A DNA stretch of 33,997 bases. Source: Armatimonadota bacterium. GTDB lineage: Bacteria; Armatimonadota; UBA5829; DTLH01. The position numbers and the translations under genes were made by a program. Under the pieces are notes generated by a model. That model was not told the origin of the DNA. It did no database searches and was given only the letters and a program-made list of their open reading frames with translations. The DNA lies in the NCBI GenBank assembly GCA_029551395.1, contig JAKPFN010000071.1, positions 1-33,997 of the forward strand. Direction: 5' to 3'. Positions 22,173 through 30,805 of this stretch are shown here, one piece after another. Each line of letters begins with the position of its first letter. The first letter of the stretch is position 1.

Positions 22173-23411
22173 CTATGCCCCGAACTTCTCCTGGATTGCC
22201 ATCAACTGAGTCAGAATGTTCATGATGTAGCAACCTCGGATTCTATGCAAGCCGCCGCTCGTTACGGAACGCTCGTCAAAATGCATGACTTTGTCCGTAC
22301 GGACACCAGGTCCCCAGAAAGCAATCGGGACAGGGTCACCGGAGTGGTCTTTCACGCTAATCGGAGTCGAATGGTCCGCAGTCAGCGCAATGTAGGTGTT
22401 CTCATCTACGTTATCGAGCAGATAGCCGACCATCTCGTCCATTATCTGGATGAAATCCACCTTGACTTGCGCTTTTGCATCGTGTCCAGCGACATCCGGG
22501 CCTTTTACATTGCAGAGGACGAAATTATGGTCTTTCAGCGTTTCGATAATCGCCTTCGCCATAGCAATCAGGTTGGAATCCAGCCCACCGGTCGCCTCGG
22601 GCACATCGATTATCTTCATCCCGACATACTTAGCCACTCCCTTGATAAGCCCCGTCTCAGCAACACAGGCGCTGGTCAGACCGAACCGCTCATTTATGGG
22701 TGTCAGACTAGGAGCAAGCCCAGCACCTCTCGGAAGGATGATATTCGCTGGTTTCTGCCCACTGGCCTCGCGAGCCTTGTTGACCGCGTGGTCTTTGAGC
22801 GCTTCATACGACTTTTTGACAAACTGGTTCACGATTCTGGCTGTCTTTGCGCTTGCTGCATCGTTTGGATCGACCGGCTTTGCTTCGTGGACATGAGCGC
22901 CTTCTACATGCGGGTCAGTATCGGTTATATTCGCGCCAAGCCCAGGCCCTCTCAAGACCAATGCGCCTCTGTGGGCAACCGATTCCTTGAACAGGCACGT
23001 AACATCCTCTATCTGCATCCCGTTGACTGCTGCAGCAAGCTGTTCTGTGCCTTCGGTAATCCTGCCGGCTCGGCGGTCTGTGACTACCATATCGTCATTT
23101 ACAGTGGTGAAGTTGCATCTGAATGCGACATCTCCCTGTTTGACATCCATTCCGATACCTGCAGCCTCAAACGGGCCTCTTCCTGTGTAGCACTCATACG
23201 GGTCATAGCCAAGCAGGGCTAAATGTGAAGTATCGCTGCCTGCGCGAACGCCAGGAGCTATTGGGTCCATAATCCCGCATTCGCCTTCGGCTGCCAGCCG
23301 GTCCATATTAGGCTTTTCTGCTGCCTCAAGCGGTGTTCTTGATCCAAGCTCTGCTACGGGCCTGTCCCCCAGCCCATCGCCGACTAAAAGTATTCCTTTA
23401 GGTCCTTCCAT
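22173..23411 (-). CDS. apgM: 2,3-bisphosphoglycerate-independent phosphoglycerate mutase, archaeal type
   Basis: ApgM interconverts 3- and 2-phosphoglycerate in glycolysis through a phosphoserine in an alkaline-phosphatase fold. The 412-residue product has [11 protein letters not shown] (metal Asp), [15 protein letters not shown] with the nucleophilic Ser, [10 protein letters not shown] (metal ligands) and [26 protein letters not shown]. The length suits the archaeal-type family rather than GpmI (about 510). I start at the second ATG (23411), 5 bases after GGAGG; the ATG at 23423 would put that SD inside the gene. Its leader has a 10-bp inverted repeat. Confidence 0.93.
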   Translation of the reverse strand: MEGPKGILLVGDGLGDRPVAELGSRTPLEAAEKPNMDRLAAEGECGIMDPIAPGVRAGSDTSHLALLGYDPYECYTGRGPFEAAGIGMDVKQGDVAFRCNFTTVNDDMVVTDRRAGRITEGTEQLAAAVNGMQIEDVTCLFKESVAHRGALVLRGPGLGANITDTDPHVEGAHVHEAKPVDPNDAASAKTARIVNQFVKKSYEALKDHAVNKAREASGQKPANIILPRGAGLAPSLTPINERFGLTSACVAETGLIKGVAKYVGMKIIDVPEATGGLDSNLIAMAKAIIETLKDHNFVLCNVKGPDVAGHDAKAQVKVDFIQIMDEMVGYLLDNVDENTYIALTADHSTPISVKDHSGDPVPIAFWGPGVRTDKVMHFDERSVTSGGLHRIRGCYIMNILTQLMAIQEKFGA

Positions 23412-23439
23412 CAATTCCTCCATGTAGCTGTTATCTGTA

Positions 23440-23498
23440 AGCCATCAGCTTGTATTAAAAGACAGGTCATACCTCCGAATTATTGCCTGCTGATGGCT
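23440..23498. other. long-loop inverted repeat in the birA-apgM gap
   Basis: AGCCATCAGC (23440-23449) and GCTGATGGCT (23489-23498) are perfect 10-bp complements separated by 39 bases. The loop itself holds a small AGGT-ATG-ACCT hairpin. It fills most of the gap between the birA stop and apgM and could be a leader structure or an operator pair. Confidence 0.55.
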
Positions 23499-23510
23499 AT
23501 TAATCACGGT

Positions 23511-24227
23511 TCAATGCACAAGTGTTGCAGCCGGTATGGCTTTCCTCAAACCATCCGGCATTTCCACAATCAGACTTCCATGCTCATCCACATCCACTGC
23601 CGTGCCCTGGATTTTGCCTCCGTTCATTGAGACTGTAACAGGTCTGCCTGTGGTCGTTTCCAAATCCCGCCAGTCCTGTAAAATCCTGCCAAATCCCCTG
23701 GCTCTGTAGACATTGTAGACGATATCAAGGTCAGCCAAAAACGCCTTCAGCACGATTTCCATATCGACAGGTCTGCCGACCTCAAGAGCAATGCTGGTTG
23801 CAGTCGATGTAATCTCCTCAGGAAGCTCTGTCCAGTTCACATTGATGCCGACTCCCAATATCGCCGCACCTTTTGCTGCTTCTACGATTATCCCGGATAT
23901 CTTCAACCCGTCTACCTGCACATCATTCGGCCATTTTATCCTTGGTTCCAGTCCGCAGCAGTCCCTGAGCGTGCCTGCGACCGCTACGGAAGCAACAAAC
24001 GCCAACTCGCCCATCCTCTCAGGCGGCAGGTTCGGCCTGAAGATAACCGAAACAAGCAGGTTCGCTCCGGGAGGAGACAACCAGACACGCCCACGGCTGC
24101 CGCGGCCTTTGGTCTGCTCAGATGCAACGACGACCGTACCCTCCGAAGCGCCTTCTTCAGCCAGCTTTTTGGCTATATCGTTTGTCGATTCCACCTTTTC
24201 GAACCGGTGAATCGTCGTTCCTATCAT
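23511..24227 (-). CDS. birA: biotin-[acetyl-CoA carboxylase] ligase, no DNA-binding domain
   Basis: BirA makes biotinyl-AMP and transfers biotin to the carrier lysine of biotin enzymes. The 238-residue product begins directly with the catalytic domain (IHRFEKVESTNDIAKKLAEEG). It has the biotinyl-AMP loop GRGSRGRVWLSPPGANL, then RIKWPNDVQVDGLKISGI, GVGINVN, and the small C-terminal SH3-like domain. The N-terminal helix-turn-helix of bifunctional BirA is absent, so it should not act as the biotin repressor. ATG 24227 overlaps the nadC stop by four bases (ATGA). Confidence 0.95.
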   Translation of the reverse strand: MIGTTIHRFEKVESTNDIAKKLAEEGASEGTVVVASEQTKGRGSRGRVWLSPPGANLLVSVIFRPNLPPERMGELAFVASVAVAGTLRDCCGLEPRIKWPNDVQVDGLKISGIIVEAAKGAAILGVGINVNWTELPEEITSTATSIALEVGRPVDMEIVLKAFLADLDIVYNVYRARGFGRILQDWRDLETTTGRPVTVSMNGGKIQGTAVDVDEHGSLIVEMPDGLRKAIPAATLVH

Positions 24228-25063
24228 TTTTCGAAGTCCAATCCGATATCCAGCGATTTTACAGAATGGGTAAGCGCACCGACAGATATTAAATCGACTC
24301 CTGTGGCAGCGATATCAGCGATTGTTTGCTCATTGACTCCACCGGATGCTTCAAGGACAGCCCTTCCTGCGGTGATTTCAACTGCCTGGCGCATCGTTTC
24401 TATGTCCATATTATCGAGCAGCACGGCATCAGCGCCGGAATCCAGTGCCTCAGTAAGTTCATCGAGCGTTCTGACTTCGACTTCCACCTTCAGCGTATGA
24501 GGAGCGCCAGCCTTGGCCGCTGTGACCGCATTGCGAACTCCTCCAGCAGCTATTATATGATTATCCTTTATCAAAACGCCATCATACAGCCCAAATCGGT
24601 GGTTATAACCGCCGCCGACTCGAACTGCGTATTTTTCCAAAGCTCTAAGCCCAGGGGTTGTCTTGCGGGTATCCACTACCTTCGCCTTTGTGCCTTCTAC
24701 AAGGCTGACGAAGTAAGCGGTCTTTGTGGCGATACCGGAGAGCCTCTGCAGGAAATTGAGCGCTATCCGCTCTCCTGCAAGAAGAGACCTGCTCCGGCCT
24801 TCGACTACTGCCAGCGCTTGCCCCCTGCTCACCCTGTCACCGTCTGATACAATTCTTTCAAACCGCACATGGGGGTCCACAACAGAAAACGCCATCTCGG
24901 CAGCATCCATCCCGGCAATCACACCGTCTTCTCGAACAGAAATTACCGCCCGAGACACAGCCTGTTCCGGCACAGTCAGCATAGAGGTAATATCCCCTGT
25001 GCCGATATCCTCTTTAAGCGCCGATTCAACTACCGCTCTAAGCCAAATGGTATCGCTCAACAT
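24224..25063 (-). CDS. nadC: nicotinate-nucleotide diphosphorylase (quinolinate phosphoribosyltransferase)
   Basis: NadC converts quinolinate and PRPP to nicotinate mononucleotide in de novo NAD synthesis. The 279-residue length is normal. Signatures include ALKEDIGTGDITS, FLQRLSGIAT, VVDTRKTTPGLRALEKYAVRVGGG, NHRFGLYDGVLIKDNH, VEVEVRTLDE, ADAVLLDNM and EASGGVN. It is the first gene after a strong hairpin and a candidate extended -10 promoter. nadA and nadB are not in the window. The nadC-birA pairing is common in many bacteria. Confidence 0.96.
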   Translation of the reverse strand: MLSDTIWLRAVVESALKEDIGTGDITSMLTVPEQAVSRAVISVREDGVIAGMDAAEMAFSVVDPHVRFERIVSDGDRVSRGQALAVVEGRSRSLLAGERIALNFLQRLSGIATKTAYFVSLVEGTKAKVVDTRKTTPGLRALEKYAVRVGGGYNHRFGLYDGVLIKDNHIIAAGGVRNAVTAAKAGAPHTLKVEVEVRTLDELTEALDSGADAVLLDNMDIETMRQAVEITAGRAVLEASGGVNEQTIADIAATGVDLISVGALTHSVKSLDIGLDFEK

Positions 25064-25092
25064 ATTTTCCGTCCCACAAGACCTCTTATTGG

Positions 25093-25122
25093 TGCAATGG
25101 CCGGGAAACCCCGGCCATTGCA
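25093..25122. other. 13-bp hairpin in the nadC leader
   Basis: TGCAATGGCCGG (25093-25104) and CCGGCCATTGCA (25111-25122) pair perfectly, with one more G-C pair and an AAAC loop. Neither strand has a T-run next to it, so a standard intrinsic terminator is unlikely. On the minus strand it would sit at the extreme 5' end of a transcript from the promoter at 25126-25134. Confidence 0.7.
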
Positions 25123-25125
25123 GAT

Positions 25126-25134
25126 ATTATAACA
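25126..25134 (-). promoter_or_regulatory. candidate extended -10 promoter for nadC-birA
   Basis: The minus strand reads TGT followed by TATAAT, an extended -10 element (TGnTATAAT). No good -35 is seen at the right distance, which extended -10 promoters tolerate. It lies in the gap between the lipoprotein gene and nadC. Confidence 0.45.
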
Positions 25135-25160
25135 TTAACAGATTAGATTGCTTGCTAAAA

Positions 25161-26060
25161 TCACTCGAAGTCCTTCTCTATTACCTTCAATGAAGGCTCG
25201 AACACCTTTACTTTCGCCTGTTTGCGGTTTTCTCTCATCTGTTCATCGAATTCCGGACTCATCCGAGCGAGTTCATAGGCCATCTGCCCCTCTATCATCT
25301 GCTTGACCTTATCAAACTGTATATTCATAGGAGGCACTTTCTCGCCTGTTTTGAGGACTATCCATATAGACTGTTCACTTTCCTCAGGTTTGAACTCAAG
25401 CGGATTGCTGACCTTGCCCTGTGGAGTGTTGAAAGCGAGTCTTGCAACTTCCGGCACCACATCCGGGCCGCTCTTTGGGACAATAGTCGGTGCTGCCTGT
25501 CCGCCGAACTCCTCAACAGCCTTTGTGAATTCAGCGCCGCCGCGAGCTTTCTTCACTGCTTTCTCGGCAGATTCCTTGTTCTGGAACATTGCCATTTCTA
25601 CCTTGACCCGCTCAGGCAAGTCATACAAACGGTTCTTGTCCATATCGTAACGTGCCTGAACATCCTTGTCCGAGATACGGTCTTTCATCATCTGGTAGGC
25701 AATGTTTTCCTTAGCCTGCTGGACTTTCAACTGCTCTTTGATAATATCCTCAGTATAACCAGACCGCTCAAGCAGTTCATCCAGGTCAACACCATTTTTA
25801 AGTATGGACAACTGAAGTTCTACCTGCTCATTAGTAGCTTCCAGACCTCTGTCTTCGGCAACTGCGAGGGTGATTTTGTCATCAATCATCTGACGAAGCA
25901 TATCAGCGCCTGCTCTGGTCTGCATATACTTGTTGAACTCTTCACTTGATATCTTCTTGCCGTTTACTTCTGCAATAGTACCTGACCCTTTACTACATCC
26001 GGCGAAGACAACGGCGAGCACTATTACCACCGCCACTACTGCTAACGCATATTTTTTCAA
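25161..26060 (-). CDS. SurA/PrsA-like peptidyl-prolyl isomerase lipoprotein
   Basis: The 299-residue product has a lipoprotein signal: basic start, hydrophobic core and the lipobox VFAGC with Cys22 as the lipidated residue. Then comes a SurA-N-like helical chaperone region (IAEVNGKKISSEEFNKYMQTRAG ... LQLSILKNGVDLDELLERSGYTEDIIKEQLKVQQA). A diverged parvulin-like domain (PERVKVEMAMFQNKESAEKA, GGAEFTKAVEEFGG) follows. It probably helps fold secreted proteins at the outer face of the membrane. Isomerase activity is uncertain because the parvulin core is degenerate. The start is TTG 26060, with the SD AGGAG 9 bases upstream. Confidence 0.8.
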   Translation of the reverse strand: MKKYALAVVAVVIVLAVVFAGCSKGSGTIAEVNGKKISSEEFNKYMQTRAGADMLRQMIDDKITLAVAEDRGLEATNEQVELQLSILKNGVDLDELLERSGYTEDIIKEQLKVQQAKENIAYQMMKDRISDKDVQARYDMDKNRLYDLPERVKVEMAMFQNKESAEKAVKKARGGAEFTKAVEEFGGQAAPTIVPKSGPDVVPEVARLAFNTPQGKVSNPLEFKPEESEQSIWIVLKTGEKVPPMNIQFDKVKQMIEGQMAYELARMSPEFDEQMRENRKQAKVKVFEPSLKVIEKDFE

Positions 26061-26124
26061 CGAAAATGGCTCCTCTCCTGCAGGCCCTTTACAGGCTGCT
26101 GCAACTAGCTCATTTTAAAATTTA

Positions 26125-26164
26125 AATATATTGGTCTTCAGGTTTGTTTATAACTCAATATATT
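26125..26164. other. AT-rich part of the divergent gap with repeated AATATATT
   Basis: The 414-base gap 26061-26474 separates two divergent units. Next to the lipoprotein gene it is AT-rich and holds two copies of the palindrome AATATATT (26125-26132 and 26157-26164), 32 bases or about three helical turns apart, with TTTTAAAATTTAAA adjoining. They may be part of the lipoprotein promoter region; no clear -35/-10 pair stands out. The stretch 26165-26338 shows nothing I can interpret. Confidence 0.35.
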
Positions 26165-26338
26165 TCTACTACGCTCCAGCTAGTGTTATCGTCACCAACC
26201 GGATACCTCACAATTATAAGACTTGAATACAATCAAAGCAATATTGAACATAAGAATAAGACGGTATGCAGATGTAAATAAACTGTGTAATCGTCAATGA
26301 CAGGTGCCTTTCAACCGGCTGTTAAGGCCTTGTATTGG

Positions 26339-26367
26339 TTGACCATCAACCGTGCAGATGGTATAAT
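26339..26367 (+). promoter_or_regulatory. promoter of the radical SAM-rng cluster
   Basis: TTGACC (26339-26344) and TATAAT (26362-26367) with a 17-base spacer, one mismatch from consensus. The start would be near 26374, giving a leader of about 100 bases. Confidence 0.75.
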
Positions 26368-26389
26368 GATGTTGAATTAAAGATTTTTG

Positions 26390-26419
26390 GACTGGCAACA
26401 GCAGTCATGTTCGCCAGTC
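26390..26419 (+). other. leader hairpin, possible attenuator
   Basis: GACTGGCAAC (26390-26399) and GTT-C-GCCAGTC (26409-26419) form a 10-bp stem with one bulged C. It is followed by TTTCATATTTT, a weak T-rich tract. The hairpin lies about 16 bases after the predicted transcript start. It could stop some transcripts early or protect the 5' end. Confidence 0.5.
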
Positions 26420-26474
26420 TTTCATATTTTGCAGTCAGCTATATAAAAGCCAGGCTGAAGAAAGTTGGCTAGTT

Positions 26475-28997
26475 TTGGGATTCCGGCTCACCGGGATACG
26501 GGACTTGATAGAAGGTGTCCTGCCGAAGGTGAGAGGGCCGGCCCGTTATACTGGAGGGGAACCTGGAGAGATAAAAAAAGACCATTCTAGTGTAGATGTA
26601 CTTTTTGCACTCGCCTTCCCTGACGTATACGAGGTCGGAATGTCCAACCTCGGCATTCGGATCCTTTATCATACTCTAAACCGCCGACAGGATACGGCGG
26701 CGGAACGTGTTTTTGCACCTGCCGCAGACATGGAACACGAAATGCGGGAGGCGCATTTGCCTCTGTACGCCCTCGAATCGATGGTACCTATCCGTGGGTT
26801 CGACATCATCGGCTTCTCTCTGGCTTACGAGCTTACCTACACAAACGTGCTCAACATGCTCGACCTTGCAGGTATACCTCTGCGCTCATCCCAGCGTGAC
26901 GAATCGCATCCGCTTATCATCGCAGGAGGCCACTGCACGGTCAACCCGGAACCTATGGCCGAGTTCATAGACGCATTTGTCATCGGCGAGGGGGAGGAAG
27001 TCGTTCATAATATTGTCGATACATATAAAGCACATAAATCCGACAGGAAGAAACTCCTGAAGTCGCTCGCAAACATCGAAGGCGTTTATGTCCCATCTCT
27101 TTACAAAAAATCCGCCGCCGGGATTATGGAACCGGTCGATGATACCGTACCTGCCTCAGTTCGACGCGCCATAGTTGCTGATTTCGAGTCTGCAGACTAC
27201 CCGGATAACCTTGTCGTGCCGTTCATCCAGACTGTCCACGACAGAGTCGCCGTTGAGATTATGCGTGGATGCACCCGCTCATGCCGGTTCTGCCAAGCTG
27301 GTATAATCACCCGTCCTGTTAGAGAACGGTCTAAGGAAATAATCGAACGGCATGCTGAAAGGTTGCTTGCCAACACTGGGTATGATGAAGTCGGACTGAT
27401 GTCACTTTCCAGCGCCGACTATTCTTGCATAGAGCCTTTGGTGAGAGAACTCATCAGCAAGCACGAAGATGACCGGGTAAGCATTTCGCTGCCATCTATC
27501 CGTGCCGATTCTAACTGCGTCAGGTTCGCTGCCGAGATAGAACGTGTCCGTAAAACCGGGCTGACATTCGCTCCTGAGGCCGGAACTCAACGGCTGCGCG
27601 ATGTCATCAACAAAAACATCACTGAAGGCGACCTGCTTCAGGCCGTGGACACTGCGCTTCAGTGCGGATGGCGGAAAGTCAAGCTGTATTTCATGATTGG
27701 CCTGCCAACGGAGACCGATGAAGACGTATCGGCAATCGCAGACCTTGTGTTCAAGATACTCGACCTTGCCAGAGAGCGAAGAAAACCGCTTACGGTGAAT
27801 GTGGGAGTCTCATCGTTCGTGCCCAAGCCGCATACTCCGTTCCAGTGGAGAGCGCAGGACTCGGTTGAAGAACTTAAACGCAAGATAGGCATACTGAAGT
27901 CCAGACTGAGGTCGAAATCCATCTCGTTCTCCTGGCATGACGCTGAAATGAGCGAGCTTGAAGCAGTATTTGCAAAAGGCGGACGAGAACTTGGCCCTGC
28001 CATTCTAAGAGCCTGGGAACTGGGAGCCAAATTCGACGGCTGGGACGATAGATTTGATGCAAATATATGGCGGCAGGCGTTCAAAGATACAGGTGTGGAT
28101 ACAGATGCCATCGCACACCGCGCTTTAAGCTACGATGACCCACTGCCTTGGGACCATATCAACTGTGGCGTAACCAAACGCTGGCTTGCTGCGCAGGACC
28201 GACTTGCTGACAGGACTCAACCAATGGCTGACTGCCGCTTCGGCGCCTGTCTCAACTGTGGAATCAAGGAATTCATCAAAGAATCCGACAGATGCGGAGT
28301 ATTCAGCAGCAGTGACGCAGCTTGTGAAGCAGCAGAAACCAGTCCTGTAGAACCTGAAGCCCACCATGAGCGGGTATGGTACAGGCTGACCTACTCAAAA
28401 GACCGCAGTCTGAGATGGTTGGGCCACTTGGACCTTGTAAGAGTATTCGAAAGAGCTGTCAGACGCGCTCGCATTCCGATAGCCTACTCCGAAGGGTTCA
28501 ATCCAAGGCCCAGGATGTCGTTTTATTCACAGCTTGCAGTAGGGCTGACCGGTGAAGCTGAACCTATGACCATTGAACTCACAGAGCGGGTAGACCCTGA
28601 TGAACTGATGTGCGCTCTTAACTCCGCACTGCCTTCAGGATTGGCAATCCGCTCTGCTGAGGAAACAGAAAGCAAGAAATCTCCCGCTATTCGGGGTGGA
28701 GAATATATAGTAGGCATCGATGGAGCCTGCAATGACGAACTGAACGATGCAGTCCGAATCCTTCTATCCACTGACAGCGTCATCGTTGACAGGAAGAAGG
28801 AGCATGAATCAAAGCAGGTCGATATCAGACCGGGAGTAGAAGCGCTCGAAGTGCTTCACAGGACCAGCAAAGATGAATGCACCGGGCTGTTGAGGACCAG
28901 GCTTGCCAGTGTCAGGCCGAACGAACTGGTCGATGCATTGAAACAAAGCGCGCCCAATATAAAGATGCGCTTTGCTCATAGAATCAAAGTTTATTAA
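26475..28997 (+). CDS. B12-binding radical SAM protein fused to DUF2344
   Basis: The 840-residue protein joins two modules often encoded next to rng/rplU: a TIGR03960-type radical SAM protein and a TIGR03936/DUF2344 domain. A B12-binding-like region comes first (SNLGIRILYHTLNRR; GFSLAYELTYTNVLNMLDLAGIPL; IIAGGHCTVNPEP). The radical SAM cluster motif C266-x3-C270-x2-C273 (MRGCTRSCRFCQAG) follows, then LTFAPEAGTQRLRDVINKN. DUF2344 begins near residue 630 (RVWYRLTYSKDRSLRWLGHLDLVRVFERAVRRA). A ferredoxin-like CRFGACLNCGI lies between them. A role in RNA or ribosome modification is suggested by its neighbours, but the substrate is unknown. TTG 26475 is the likely start; the SD is weak and a TTG at 26505 is an alternative. 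Confidence 0.88.
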   Translation: MGFRLTGIRDLIEGVLPKVRGPARYTGGEPGEIKKDHSSVDVLFALAFPDVYEVGMSNLGIRILYHTLNRRQDTAAERVFAPAADMEHEMREAHLPLYALESMVPIRGFDIIGFSLAYELTYTNVLNMLDLAGIPLRSSQRDESHPLIIAGGHCTVNPEPMAEFIDAFVIGEGEEVVHNIVDTYKAHKSDRKKLLKSLANIEGVYVPSLYKKSAAGIMEPVDDTVPASVRRAIVADFESADYPDNLVVPFIQTVHDRVAVEIMRGCTRSCRFCQAGIITRPVRERSKEIIERHAERLLANTGYDEVGLMSLSSADYSCIEPLVRELISKHEDDRVSISLPSIRADSNCVRFAAEIERVRKTGLTFAPEAGTQRLRDVINKNITEGDLLQAVDTALQCGWRKVKLYFMIGLPTETDEDVSAIADLVFKILDLARERRKPLTVNVGVSSFVPKPHTPFQWRAQDSVEELKRKIGILKSRLRSKSISFSWHDAEMSELEAVFAKGGRELGPAILRAWELGAKFDGWDDRFDANIWRQAFKDTGVDTDAIAHRALSYDDPLPWDHINCGVTKRWLAAQDRLADRTQPMADCRFGACLNCGIKEFIKESDRCGVFSSSDAACEAAETSPVEPEAHHERVWYRLTYSKDRSLRWLGHLDLVRVFERAVRRARIPIAYSEGFNPRPRMSFYSQLAVGLTGEAEPMTIELTERVDPDELMCALNSALPSGLAIRSAEETESKKSPAIRGGEYIVGIDGACNDELNDAVRILLSTDSVIVDRKKEHESKQVDIRPGVEALEVLHRTSKDECTGLLRTRLASVRPNELVDALKQSAPNIKMRFAHRIKVY

Positions 28998-29028
28998 CGT
29001 GAGCGGGTGCAGCGCTGCATCACTCACG
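28998..29028 (+). other. nested hairpin in the rng leader
   Basis: CGTGAG (28998-29003) pairs with CTCACG (29023-29028) around the 12-base palindrome TGCAGCGCTGCA (29008-29019). It begins right after the radical SAM stop codon and ends 5 bases before the SD of the small upstream frame. RNase E controls its own mRNA through leader hairpins in E. coli, so an analogous role here is possible. Confidence 0.55.
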
Positions 29029-29047
29029 GTTGAAAGGAGTGTGGTTT

Positions 29048-29095
29048 ATGCACACCAACCAGAAAGGAGGTGAAATTGTTTGTCGAAGGAAATAA
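29048..29095 (+). CDS. 15-residue upstream open reading frame overlapping the rng start
   Basis: ATG 29048 has its own strong SD (AAAGGAG, 8-9 bases upstream) and encodes MHTNQKGGEIVCRRK before TAA at 29093-29095. It overlaps the TTG start of rng (29080) in a different frame, and the rng SD lies inside it. The layout suggests a leader peptide or translational coupling. The peptide may have no function of its own. Confidence 0.4.
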   Translation: MHTNQKGGEIVCRRK

Positions 29096-30792
29096 TTGTA
29101 AATGTCGATAGCAGGGAAACCCGAGTCGCGCTGATAGAAGCCGGCAAGCTCGTTGAGCTTCATGTCGAGCGGGAAGAGCGCGTAGTAGGGAGCATTTACA
29201 AGTGCAAAGTTTCGAACGTTCTCCCTGGTATGGATGCTGCATTCGTAGACATAGGGCTGGAAAGAAATGCGTTTCTTTATGTGGCCGATGTCCTGCCTGA
29301 AGCTGATGAAGGCGGCCCCACTAAACGGGACACCAGAGGAATGCACATTAAGGACATGCTCAAAATCGGGCAGGAAGTTATGGTCCAGGTCATCAAAGGC
29401 CCGCGTGGAACCAAAGGCGCAAGAGTCTCGACCAGGATATCTCTACCTGGCCGGTACCTTGTCCTTATGCCCGAGTCTGACAACATAGGAATATCTCGGA
29501 AAATCGAAGAAAGCGGTGAACGCGACCGCCTCAAAAAGATCGCTGAAAACATCAGACCGCTGGGCTTCGGATTGATTGTTAGAACAGAAGCCGAAAGCAA
29601 AACCGAAATAGACCTAAAACAAGATTTGGAATTCCTGCTCAGAATGTGGAATCAGATTCAGGAAAAAGCCAGAAAGATTCCTGCGCCGGGTTTGGTGCAT
29701 CAGGACTTGTCTCTGATATACAAAACCATCAGAGACGTGTTCGGCGGCGACGTAACCAAGATGCTGATTGATTCTCCGGTAGATTACGAGAAGGCGATAG
29801 AGTTGATTCAACTGCTGTCTCCCAAGATGAAGTCTCGTGTTCAGCTTTATGATGAGAGTGAACCAATTTTCGAGCGTTTCGCCATTGAAGGCGAAATCGA
29901 TCGTCTACTCAGACGCAAGGTATGGCTGAAGTCAGGCGGTCACCTTACAATTGACGAAACGGAAGCGTTGACTACCATCGATGTAAACACCGGAAAATAC
30001 ATCGGCAGCACCAGCTTGTCTGAAACCATTTTGAAGACAAATCTGGAAGCAGTAACAGAAATAGCGCGTCAGCTCAGGCTGAGAGATATCGGCGGGATTA
30101 TTATCATTGATTTCATTGATATGGCAAATCCCAAAGACAGGCAGCATGTAGTAACAGCGCTGGATAAAGCTCTCAGAAAAGACCGGACAAGAACCAAAAT
30201 ATCTCACATCAGCCCTCTGGGACTGATTGAAATGACCAGAAAACGGACCGGAGAGACAATTTCCGAAGCTATGACCGAAGCTTGTCCGTATTGCCAGGGA
30301 AGAGCGAGGATAAAATCACCGGAGACTGTATCGATAGATGTTGAACGTGAGCTTCGGAAACTCGTCGCCGAAATGGATGAAGAAGCATTCGTGATTACGG
30401 TTAACCCGGAGGTCGCGGTGCATCTGATTGGCCCGACTGGCGAAACAATTGACGAGATAGAGCGCCGATTGAAGCGTGCAATCTACGTCCGGGCTAATGA
30501 AGAACTGCACGTGGAAAAATATGAGATAGTGCCTGGAAACATTCAGGAAATCGAGCGGCAGATGCAGTCGTTCAGGACTGCGGAAGTCGTGGAATGCCAG
30601 GTCGTTCGCAACCCGTTTTCCATACTTCCCCGCTCTACAGCGTGGATTGACGGCTATCTGGTGGACCTTTCCAACGGAGGAAAGTTCATTGGACAGAAGG
30701 TTAAAGCCAAGCTTGTAGAGATAAAGCGTTCTTATGCGCTGGGTGAGGTTGTTTCTGGAACGAAGTCGCTTGACAAAGCGGTTGCTTCGTGA
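29080..30792 (+). CDS. rng: ribonuclease E/G family endoribonuclease
   Basis: The enzyme cuts single-stranded AU-rich RNA, favouring 5'-monophosphate ends, and matures rRNA and decays mRNA. The S1 domain spans about residues 35-125 with an insert rich in Gly/Lys. The catalytic Asp pair is D301 (TTIDVNTGKYIG) and D344 (IIIIDFIDM). The zinc-link cysteines are C402 and C405 (CPYCQG), close to the E. coli positions. At 570 residues it lacks the long disordered scaffold tail of RNase E, so RNase G-like size is the best description. The TTG 29080 start has the SD AGAAAGGAGGTG at the ideal spacing. Confidence 0.93.
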   Translation: MSKEIIVNVDSRETRVALIEAGKLVELHVEREERVVGSIYKCKVSNVLPGMDAAFVDIGLERNAFLYVADVLPEADEGGPTKRDTRGMHIKDMLKIGQEVMVQVIKGPRGTKGARVSTRISLPGRYLVLMPESDNIGISRKIEESGERDRLKKIAENIRPLGFGLIVRTEAESKTEIDLKQDLEFLLRMWNQIQEKARKIPAPGLVHQDLSLIYKTIRDVFGGDVTKMLIDSPVDYEKAIELIQLLSPKMKSRVQLYDESEPIFERFAIEGEIDRLLRRKVWLKSGGHLTIDETEALTTIDVNTGKYIGSTSLSETILKTNLEAVTEIARQLRLRDIGGIIIIDFIDMANPKDRQHVVTALDKALRKDRTRTKISHISPLGLIEMTRKRTGETISEAMTEACPYCQGRARIKSPETVSIDVERELRKLVAEMDEEAFVITVNPEVAVHLIGPTGETIDEIERRLKRAIYVRANEELHVEKYEIVPGNIQEIERQMQSFRTAEVVECQVVRNPFSILPRSTAWIDGYLVDLSNGGKFIGQKVKAKLVEIKRSYALGEVVSGTKSLDKAVAS

Positions 30793-30798
30793 TATTAT
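30770..30798 (+). promoter_or_regulatory. internal promoter for rplU-rpmA
   Basis: TTGACA (30770-30775) and TATTAT (30793-30798), 17 bases apart. The -35 lies inside the last codons of rng and the -10 straddles and follows its stop. Transcription would start near 30805. Confidence 0.75.
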
Positions 30799-30805
30799 AA
30801 CTTAC

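Noticed and set aside
22053-23222. Long plus-strand open frame (389 codons) opposite apgM
   Set aside because: It is the antisense shadow of a clearly conserved enzyme gene; its translation is Ser/Cys/Arg-rich, has no recognisable domain and no SD.
25093-25122. Intrinsic terminator of the SurA-like gene
   Set aside because: The stem is strong but no T-run follows on the minus strand; the position after an extended -10 suggests a leader hairpin instead.
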